DNA of 64,000 nt from Acridotheres tristis. Its lineage: Eukaryota; Chordata; Aves; Passeriformes; Sturnidae. Made by a program: the position numbers and the translations under genes. The notes below the pieces were generated by a model that saw only the letters and a list, made by a program, of their open reading frames with translations, ran no database searches and had not been told where the DNA came from. The DNA is taken from contig CM072897.1 of assembly GCA_037013685.1 (NCBI GenBank), positions 19,914,143 to 19,978,142 on the forward strand, read 5' to 3'. Within the stretch, counting starts at the first letter, position 1. Each line of letters starts with the position of its first letter. Shown here one piece after another: positions 9,640 to 20,300 of this stretch.

Positions 9640-10990
9640 CAAACAAAATCTCAACTATAATAATATCAATAATGATATCTTATATACTATTTATAGTCAT
9701 ATATATTACTATATGAAACACCGTAATATGCATGGCCATATCTATAATAATATTTCTATTTAACATCTGTAGTATAGTTAATATATTATATCTAGTATAT
9801 AATAATTCCTATGCTGTTATTGATAATAATATTAAATATAAACTACAATATCTATAATAATATCTATAACAATATTATAAATTAATACCATACCTAATAT
9901 ATATAATAATTCAGATAGCATACATCACATATACTATCATGTGGAATACAGATCATAAAATATTGAATTTTATCATGCAGTATCATGCATGCCTCCAAAC
10001 CATAGCAACAGTTCTGCTAAACATCCAAAGAGGCACGCAAATTCACCTTGCGTCAAAAAATAACTGTACTAGTATCTCACACAGTGTCCACAGTACTAAA
10101 AATAAAAAGCAAACGCTAGCTTTCCCCACAAAAATTCCTAAAATACCAAACCATTATAGCAAAACTAAACAATGTAAAAATAGTAATAACTAACATTATC
10201 AACCCGACTTCTTTCCTCAATAAAAACCAAAAGAAACCAGTACTCCATGACTGCCTAAAAACCATCAAAGCCATCCATTCCAACCGCCCAAACCTCAAAA
10301 CCACCCCCCCTTAATAATGCAAAAACCTAGTCCACTAATAAAAATAGCTACATCATCAGTAAAAAGCAACATGCCAAATATGCAGTCATCACCTGCAAAA
10401 AAGTAATCAAGTCTAGACCTTTACCAATAAACACCTCTACACAAAAGACAAAAATAATTACTTTAACTTGTGCCTTAAAAATGCAGTATACAGTAGATAA
10501 TACATAATACACAATATGTAATACACTAAATACTATATACTATATGGTATATAATACTTAATAGAATTAATATAATCTGCTATATAACATAGTATGACCT
10601 ATAGCATACAGAAGATATTGCATATATTATATATAAACGGTAGAATGTAGAATGGTTTATGAATTACCTATAATATAGTATGATTGAATAGGGAAAATAT
10701 ATAGTATTGCATAAATAGTGACATCTGTAATAGATGATAATGTAATGTAATAAATAATTTGCAATATATGGTGTACAGTATGCAGCATGTAATAAAATAT
10801 ATAAATGATATGCAATATATAAGTAAGCGTATATTCTGTATACTGCATACAGTATTATATATAAAATAATAGTGTATAAAATAATAATAAAATGTAATAT
10901 GGTAGGATAAAATAATACATGTTATAACATCCGAACATATTATTTACTATAATGTAATCTATTTTAAATATGTCTAATTATTATCCTACA
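9640..10990. repeat. AT-rich island with G-depleted core upstream of AP3B2
   Basis: About 1.35 kb of extremely AT-rich sequence in a GC-rich region. Flanks 9655-9960 and 10480-10985 are built of TATAATAATATC-like words. The middle, about 10000-10480, is A- and C-rich with very few G on the plus strand. No recognisable transposon protein, terminal inverted repeat or gene is visible, and the open frames reflect composition. It ends abruptly at the AP3B2 promoter. Confidence 0.7.
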
Positions 10991-10999
10991 CAATGATGT

Positions 11000-11301
11000 C
11001 TATTACTATAATTATAGCTTTTCATGGCTCTGGACTGGTACGTGTGCGGCTCAGTGACAGTCGCTATATGACAGCTATGTCCCCAGCATTGCTCCTCCTC
11101 GAACGCCCCGTGTCCCGCTCCCGGCGCAGGTGGGGGCTGCGCAGGGACCCGGAGGCTGCAGATCTCCCGTTCTCTGTGGCGGGGGTCGCTCCGGGCGGGC
11201 GCTGCCCCCGGGCGGGGGCCGGAGCCGGGCCCGTCCCCGCCCGCGCTGACATCAGTTCCCGCGTCCTCCCCGCACCCGCATCCCGCATCCCTCCCGCCGC
11301 C
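11000..11301 (+). promoter_or_regulatory. Probable AP3B2 CpG-island promoter and 5' UTR
   Basis: GC- and CpG-rich sequence begins abruptly after the AT-rich island and continues past the AP3B2 start codon. It includes TGACATCA near 11248, similar to a CRE/AP-1 element. No TATA box is seen. The start context is GCCGCCATGG, an optimal Kozak sequence. Confidence 0.6.
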
Positions 11302-14300
11302 ATGGCCGCCAGCCCGGCCTACGGCGAGGAGAAGGGCGGCTCCTCCAGCCTGGGCGAGCCCGAGTACGGCCACGACCCCGCCAGCGGCGGCATCTTCTCC
11401 TCCGACTACAAGAGGTGGGGACAATGCGGGCGCAGGGGACAAGGACGAGCCTGCCCGTGTGGCCGCCGCTGCAGGCCTTCGCCGCCGTCCTCGGCGGGGG
11501 AGTGGTGCCCGAGCCGGGGCTGGAGCGGCCCCCGACGTGGGGAGGGGGATAGGGACGGGGATGTGGATGAGGATGGGGATGTGGATAGGGGCAAGGATGA
11601 GGATGGGGACAGGGATGGGGCAGGGAATGCGGTCACTGTCCTCGTCACCGTCATTGCACGTTGCAAAGGCCGGAGAGGGGTTTGTGGGAACACCGCAGTA
11701 TTTTGGAGATGGTGCGGCTGGGGGAGATGTGCGGGGATCCCCCTTGAACCTCCCACCCTCGGGCTGGGGCATCCCGGGCGCGGTGTTCCCACCGTGGGCT
11801 CGGCTTGCTCCCGTGGCTCTCCTGACTGGCAGCCCCCTTCCCCCGCCGCATCGAGGTTCCCGGCGCGGAGCTTGCGGCTGGGGAGGCTGGCTGCTGAGGA
11901 ATGTCACCCCTGCGTGGGACAGGCTCCTGCGGGGGTGGAGGGGTGGGCACGAGTGAAGAGGAATGTGGGGGGTGTGCTCTTGGAGCTGCAGGAATGTCTC
12001 TTGGCCCTCCCTACCAATGTCAGTGTCCCCCACTCTGGCAGTGTCCCCGCCTTCCTGCTGGCCCAGCAGGAAATCGCTGAATCAGTGTCTGACAGCATCA
12101 CTCTCTCTACCCCGGCTGTGTCCCCCAGTCCATCATGTCCCCCCATCTCTGCCCCTATGGTAGTATCCCCCCATATGACAGGGTCCCTCGAGTCCTGATT
12201 CCCTGGCAGTGTCCCCCACTTTGAATGTGTACCCCATCCTCACCTCTTGGCAGTGTCCCCAGTTTGGGAGTACTCCCCAGTTTTGGGAGTTTGGGAGTCC
12301 TCTCCCTGTACTCCTCCCTAATGCTGCAGAGTGTCACCCATTCTGGATGTGTCCCTGATCTGTGACGTGCTGGCAGTGTCCCCATCTCACTGGGTCCCCT
12401 CTCCCCTGAACCCCTGGGAGTGTCACCTTCTCTCTGATACCCTGGTAATGTCCTCCACTATGACAGTGTCTACCCAGTCCTGAGGCTGTGGCACTGTCCC
12501 CCACTCTGGATGTGCCCTCCATCCATGACCTGCTAGCAATGTCCCCATCTCATAGTGTCCCCCCTTCTCCTACCTTGTTCCTCTCTCACTACCTTGGTAG
12601 TGTCCCTTGCCACTGTCTGGCAGTGTAACACTGGCTGTGTCTCCCAGTATGACAATTTCCCTCAACCCTGATCCACTGGCAGTGTCCTCCAGTCTGGCAG
12701 TGCCCTCTATCCATGACCCACTGGCAGTGTCCCCATCTCAGAGTGTGTGTTCCTCCCATGAACCCCTGGCAGTGTCTCCCAGTTTTTCCAAGTCTCCCCC
12801 TCTCTGACCCCTCCTTGGCAATGTCTCCTGGGCTGGAAGTGCTCCCCTGCTCCCATGTCTGACAGTGTCTCCTGACCCCCACTGGCAGTGTCCCCCACTC
12901 TGGCTCCTTCCCCCAGCCCTTACATCCTGACCTGACCCCCGGTCTGTCCAGGTTACCTCAGTGATCTGCCACCAGTGCCTCCCATTCTGGCAGTGTCACT
13001 GCCCTCATGGCAGTATTTACCTTACCCCTGACCTCCTGGCAGTGTCCCCCGCACCCACAGTGTCCCCCACACCTATAGTGTCACTATAATCTGCATACTG
13101 CCCTTTGCCAGAGCCACACCAGGTCTGTTACCACCCCTGTGAGCCATCCATGGCATCCACGGCACATGGGGCAAGACAAATGCACTAAGTGTGACCCCAC
13201 CTCCCAGGTCGGACACCCAGAGGTGCCCCATCATGCCACCCTACCACCCAGGTAGTGTCCCACCTTGATGTGCGTTCCCTGCCCAGGACTGAGCCACTCA
13301 GCACTGGGGAAGGAGCTCCCTGCAGTGTCCCCTAGTCCCACCAGCAGGTCAGATGTCACTTTGGACGTGATATCGCAAGTTGGCCTCCTCTACTGGGAAC
13401 AGCATCCTGATCTAGGCTGCAACCCAACCCCAGCCACAGCATCAGGTTTCAGCCCACTGTGCTGGGCAGAGGAGCAGGGCCACAGCCCTGTCACCATCCC
13501 CAGGGCCACTACTGCCAGTCAAAGCTATGATGTCCTTGCCGCCAGTGCAGAAGCTGCTGCGGCAGCTACCAGTGGGGCCGACTGGCTGGCCGAAAACACC
13601 AGAGGGTGGTGATACGGCCGAGGAGGTGACAAGCCCGGTGCTGGCCACCGAGGCTGGACAACCTACCTGCTACAGCGCCCTGCGAGCTGATGAGCTGCAG
13701 CCCCTCGCTGGCACCAAGCCCGCAGTGGACACTGGCACCGGGACACCACCGTGGTAAGACTCCCCCAAGGAGCGCCCCCAGGACCCTCTGGTGATGGTGG
13801 CTCTGGAAGAGCATCATCCCATGGGCATCACCTTCAGTTGCTGCAAGTAGATGCAGCCTTGCAGATGTCCCCAGTTTAGGGGGGGACCAGTGTCCCTTAG
13901 AAAAGAGGACAGTGGTGACAACTTTACAGAAGGCTGGTGGCATTTTCCCAGTCCAGGGAGGGGACCAGGGAAGGGCTTTGCATCAGGGTGTGCTGGCAAA
14001 TCAATGCCCCTATGTCCATGAGGGGACAAAGGACACCCAACCGAGCCAGGATGGAGCTGGTTGTGGGCACCTGTGGTTTAGGGACAATGTAGGGTGACAA
14101 CCACAGCCAGGATGGGACAGGTTTTTGTCTCAGTGCCTGGGATGAGGATGGCACTGGGTGCTAGCACCACGCCAGTCCCTCTGGTTCTTCTTTCACCTGG
14201 CTGTAACCTAACTCCTGTCCCCATAAATATTTCACAATGAAGGGTTGGATTGTCAGCCTGATGGCAGGCTGGGAGCAGAAAAAAAAAGACAGGTAAAAAT

Positions 14301-17300
14301 GTGAAAATGGGAATTTTTTTTCCCCCGGTGTGGTTCAGGCATGATGACCTCAAGGAGATGCTCGACAGCAACAAGGATTCACTCAAGCTGGAAGCCATGA
14401 AGAGGATTGTGGCGGTGGGTGTTGTCACTAGTGGGGACCACTGCTGGTCCGAGCTGTGTCATGTTGTACCGGCCCCTGTTGTGCCAGCTGCCCAGTGTCA
14501 CACTACTTCTTTTCCCCCTAGATGATTGCCCGTGGTAAAAACGCCTCCGATCTCTTCCCAGCTGTGGTGAAAAACGTTGCCTGCAAGAACATTGAGGTGA
14601 GGAAGATCTTGGGTGGCCCTGGCAGCATCGCAGGGTCTGGCACTTAACCAGTTTTTGGGAATTGGCTGGAGTTTGGAGAGCTCTGAGGTGGCACCTTCAC
14701 CCTGCAGGTGAAGAAGCTGGTGTATGTGTACCTGGTGCGCTATGCAGAGGAACAGCAGGATCTGGCCCTGCTCTCCATCTCCACCTTCCAGCGAGGACTC
14801 AAGGTGCGCTGGTTTGAGGACCCGGGGGGGTCTGGAGGAGCACTGAACCTGTCACAGCTGCACTGCAGCCCCTCACATGTCCCCACAGGACCCCAACCAG
14901 CTGATCCGTGCCAGTGCCCTGCGGGTCCTGTCCAGCATCCGTGTGCCCATAATCGTGCCCATCATGATGTTGGCCATCAAGGAGGCCGCCTCAGACATGT
15001 CCCCATACGTGCGCAAGACAGCCGCCCACGCCATCCCCAAGCTGTACAGGTAACGGGGGGAGTCAGCTGCTAAATTTAGGGTATCAATAAGGGTTTTGGC
15101 TGCTTGGTACAGGCATGGATGGGGAGGGGTTTGGTCCAGCATCACCTGCCCTGCTCCTCCCTCACAGCCTCGACTCAGACCAGAAGGACCAGCTCATCGA
15201 AGTGATCGAGAAGCTGCTGGCTGACAAGACCACGGTGAGCAGGGTGTCGTGTCTCCCCCACCTCTAAATCTGGGAACATCACTGGCCTGGTGCCCTCATG
15301 GGGATGGAGATGTTCCCACCAAATTGGTGTCATCTTGGGGATGCAGCCATCCCCATAGGGCTGGCATCCTCATGGGATGACATTGTCCTCACTGATTCAG
15401 CATCCACGAAGAGATGCAGCCATCTCCCAAACCAACATCTTTGTGGGGATGTCACTGTCCCTAGCAAGACAGAATCTTCATGAGGATGCCACTGTCCCCA
15501 CTGATTCAGCATCCTCACAGGAATGCAGATGTTCACACCAAATTGGTGTCCTTGTGGGGATGAAACCATCCCTGGAGAGCTGGCATCCTTCTGGGAGTAC
15601 TGCTGTCCCTACTGGGCCAATATCCTCATGGGAAATTCACCAACTCCATTGAGGTGGCATCCCTACAAGGAAAGGCTGCCCACCAAACCAGCACCCTCAT
15701 GGAGATGCCACCATCCCCACCAAACCAGCATCTTGTAGATTATGCCAGCACTCCAGTAAGTCATCCCGGGCTTTCCCCCCTGCAGCTGGTGGCTGGCAGC
15801 GTGGTGATGGCATTTGAGGAGGTATGCCCAGAGCGCATAGATCTCATCCACAAGAACTACCGCAAGCTCTGCAACCTGCTCATCGATGTGGAGGAGTGGG
15901 GGCAGGTGGTCATCATCAACATGCTGACCCGCTATGCCCGCACCCAGTTCCTCAGCCCCAACCAAAATGTGAGTTCAGGAGCACGGGATGCCCTGGGAGC
16001 CTTGGGGTGTCCTGGGAGCCCCTAGGGAGTAGGGTGAAGGGGGAGTGTTCTTGGGGATACAAAGGGTCCCACCTGCCAGCAGGAGTCCTTGCTGGAGGAG
16101 AACACTGAGAAGGCTTTCTATGGCTCTGAGGAGGAGGACACCAAGGATGCCAAGGCAGAGGCAGCCTTGTTGGCCAAGTGCAAGCCCTACGTCATGGACC
16201 CCGACCACCGCCTGCTCCTGCGCAACACCAAGCCCCTGCTGCAGAGCCGCAATGCCGCAGTGAGACCCTCACTCCCACCCTGTTCACCTTCCAGGGCTGC
16301 TGGTGGTATCCATCAGCCTGGGCTTATGATATCCCCACGGTCAAGGACTCACTGGGACGCTTGAGGGACACCCAGGGATGGGTATCCTCCGGGTCATGCT
16401 ACCTCCAAGTGCTGAGAATGGGACTGAGGGACACGACCATTCCTCAGGGTGTCCCCCCTTCCCACCAGGTGACGCTCAGGTGTGTGTCCATAGGTGGTGA
16501 TGGCCGTGGCACAGCTCTACTTCCACCTGGCACCCAAGGCAGAGGTTGGAGTCATTGCGAAGGCACTGGTACGGCTTCTGCGGAGTCACAGGTGTGTGGC
16601 ACCTGGGTTGTGGTGGTGTCCTACCCCTCTACCCCAGTTGTTGGTTCCCATGGGGAGCTCCAAAACCTCATGAGAGACCCCTAAAAAGCCCATCCCTGGA
16701 AAGACATCAGGTTGGAGGCTTTTTTGGGCTGGCCCAGTCCAGACATGGGGTGACAGCATCTTGGTGATACCAGCCTGGTGGTGGGTCCTGGGCTGCATTC
16801 ACAGGGACTTGCTGAGGGCGTCTGGCCCTGCCCCACTGATCATGGTCCCCTCTTTGTCCCCACAGTGAGGTGCAGTATGTTGTGCTGCAGAATGTGGCCA
16901 CCATGTCCATCAAGCGGCGGGTGAGTCTCAGACTTGGTGTGGGAGGAGTTGGCCCTGTTGACTCTGGAGGGAGATGAGGATTAGCCAGCAAGGTCACCAG
17001 AGCCTGGAGATGACCTTGGCAAGGTGGGGGAGACAGAGATGATACTAATGTCTAGCTGTGCATGCAGGGGATGTTTGAGCCCTATCTGAAAAGTTTCTAC
17101 ATCCGCTCCACGGACCCCACACAGATCAAGATCCTCAAGGTGAGCTGGAAACAGGGGTGGGTTTGGGGCTTCATGAAGCCCTTTCCTTGGTTCAGCTGTC
17201 CTAATGCCCTGGGGACAGGAGGACATCAAGGCCCCATGCCCTGTCACTATGCCCCTGTGCTGCCCATCTCTTCCTCTTTCCCGCAGCTGGAGGTCCTCAC

Positions 17301-20300
17301 CAACCTGGCCAACGAGACCAACATCTCCACCATCCTGCGAGAGTTCCAGGTATGTCATGGCCATACTGAGGCTGCCACCCTGGCATGGCTCTTGGTGCCA
17401 AACTACAACTATGGAGGGGGCAGAGAAGAGCCCCTCCAGGAGGAGTGGGCTGAGGCCATACCAATCCCATCAGTGATTCCAAAAGGCCCCAATGTGTGAC
17501 CACTGCCAGGGGGGATGTCCAGCACTGGCACATGGGTGACATGTCATGTTTGCCCTCCATACCTGTGCAGACCTACATCCGCAGCATGGATAAGGACTTT
17601 GTGGCAGCCACCATCCAAGCCATCGGGCGCTGTGCCACCAACATCGGGAAGGTGCGGGACACCTGTCTCAATGGCCTGGTCCAGCTCCTCTCCAACAGGG
17701 ATGGTGAGTACACACGGCAGGGGTGAAATGGGAGCGTCACCGCTATCAAGGCAGGATGCAACTGAGGCTGATTCTCTGTCCACAGAACTGGTGGTGGCCG
17801 AATCTGTGGTGGTCATCAAAAAGCTGCTGCAGATGCAGCCAGCCCAGCACAGCGAGATCATCAAACACATGGCCAAGCTCACTGACAACATCCAGGTTGG
17901 TTGGGGTGTTGCTGACCCACAGGAGAGGGGATGGCAGCAGTGCCACATGTCCGAGGCCATTTTACAGGTGCCAATGGCACGGGCCAGCATCTTGTGGCTC
18001 ATCGGCGAATACTGCGAGCACGTGCCCAAGATCGCGCCTGATGTGCTGCGCAAGATGGCCAAGTCCTTCACCAACGAGGAGGACATCGTCAAGCTGCAGG
18101 TCATCAATCTGGCAGCTAAGCTCTACCTGACCAACTCCAAGCAGGTACCGGGGATGTGATCCTAGGGTGTGCCTCAGTTTCCCTGTCAGGGAGGGAGAGG
18201 CCAGCCCTGAGCATGTTATCTGACACAGAGCAAGCTGCTGACCCAGTACGTCCTCAACTTGGCCAAGTATGACCAGAATTACGACATCCGCGACCGGGCT
18301 CGCTTCATCCGCCAGCTCATCGTGCCCACTGAGAAGAGTGGGGCCCTCAATAAGTATGCCAAGAAGCTCTTCCTGGCCCAAAAACCGGCTCCCATCTTGG
18401 AGTCTTCCTTCAAAGGTACCCAACCTTGGTCACAGGGCATTGGGACATGGGGCGAGCTGTCATCACAATGCTGCATGGCTGTCCCTGAGTTGCTGCCTCC
18501 TCTCACCTCATTGTAGATCGGGACCATTTCCAACTGGGCTCCCTGTCCCATCTGCTCAACGCTAAGGCTGTGGGCTACCAGGAGCTGCCTGACTGGCCGG
18601 ATGAGGCCCCTGACCCCTCCGTGAGGAATGTGGAGGTGCGTGGAGCACCCTGGGTGCATGGGGAAGGAGGGGCCATGGTGGGGACACTGACTCAAGGTCT
18701 TGGAAGAGCCCCAGAAGGTACCCAAGTACTGCTCACCTGTCCAAGTTCCCTCTCTAAGCTCATACATCTGCTTGGGGATGGGGGGACAAGGGTGGCTGTT
18801 TGGATCCCCCAGTCATGGGTGATGGCCCTGCTCCATCAACCCTGTGCCAGCAGGTTCCTGAGTGGACCAAGTGCACCAGCCGGGAGAAGAGGAAGGAGAA
18901 GGTGGAGAAGCCTTTCTACTCTGACTCAGAGGGCGAATCGGGGCCCACTGAGTCGGCAGACAGTGGTGAGGACCTGATGGCATGAGACATTGGGCAGTGG
19001 TCACTGTGGCCATCAGGCAGGTGCCACAATGGTGGGGCATTGGACAGGGGACATGACAGTGGGGACATCCCATCATGGGAGGGACATGGCAGAAGATGTG
19101 GAGGGATGCAGTGGTGGGCAGTGAGTACACAGTGGAATGCCGTGAGACTATGCAAGGCTGAAGTGGGAGGATGCAGTAGAGAGGCAGCAGCAGGTGTGGG
19201 ATGTAGTGGGACGATGGAGGATGTAGTGGGATGAAGTGGAAGATGGGAGAATGTTGGGGGACACAGCAGCAGGGCTGAACTGTGCCCCCACAGAGCCTGA
19301 GTCTGGCAGTGAAGAGAATGGCAGCAGCAGCAGCTCTGGCAGCTCCAGCTCTGGCACCGAGGAGGAGGAGGAAGAGGAGGAGGAAGACAGCGGGGAGCAG
19401 TCAGAGGACAAGGAGGAGGAGGAAGAGGTGGAGAAGAGGCCAAAGAGGAAGGACAAGGAAGGTTCCCATAAGGCAGTCTTGAGGACCACGGGCAGGTACA
19501 CCCTGGGAAGGCAGGGGATGCTCCCAGCAAAACCTCCACCCTAGCCCCCTGAGCTGGGCTCTCCCTGCAGCCCCAGCGAGGAAGAGGAGGAGGAAGGGGC
19601 AAAGAAGGCCAAGAAGAAGGCTCCGCAGGGGAGGAAGGGCCGTGCCGAAACCTCATCAGAGGAGGCCAGCACCTCTGAGAGCAGCTCCTCTGGCTCCGAC
19701 TCGGGCTCAGAGGCAGAGGCCAAACAGAGGAAGGTGATGAGGGCTGGGATGGGATGGGCTGGGATGGGAGGCTGCACAGGGATACCTGTACCCTCTACTG
19801 AACTCCCCATCTCTGCCCCCCTGCAGCCCCTCAGCAGCAAGGCCAGCCCTAAGGAGATCTCCCTGCTTGACCTGGATGACTGTGAGTGGCTGCTTGGAAT
19901 ATGCAAATTACTGTGCTGGTGGTGCTGGGGAAACTGAGGCATGAGCACTCACCCCAGTGCTATCAGGACTCCACGGATCCTTTGGGAGCTGCAGAGTAGG
20001 GACAAGGACAGGTGTGGTCAGGGGTCCTTTTCCCCAGAGGATGGCTGTGGGACAGGTACCTGTGCCTATTGGATTGTCCCCATGTGGCAATGCACAGGGA
20101 CAGCCTTCAGAGTTATGTCTACGCCAGTGGAGCTATGCCACTGGGCTGTCCTTGTGTGGCTCTCCCCATGAGGCCGTGCCACCATGTCTGTCCCCATATG
20201 GCTGTCCCCATGTGCTTGTCCTCTTGGGACTGTGCCACCAGGGATGTTCCCACATGGCTGTCCCCATGTGGTTGTTCCCGTGTCACTGTTTCACCACTGC

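Noticed and set aside
10000..10480. Nuclear copy of mitochondrial DNA
   Set aside because: The C/A-rich, G-poor strand resembles mitochondrial composition, but I recognise no mitochondrial gene or tRNA in it.
10657..10848. Tyr/Ile-rich minus-strand open frame in the AT-rich island
   Set aside because: Pure compositional artefact of TATAAT repeats.
10993..12198. 401-aa open frame through the AP3B2 promoter and exon 1
   Set aside because: It shares the AP3B2 exon 1 frame only by chance of high GC. The family N-terminus begins at 11302 and the donor at 11415 truncates the frame.
12000..13080. CRISPR-like regularly spaced repeats
   Set aside because: Units are degenerate and contiguous in a vertebrate intron; this is a minisatellite.
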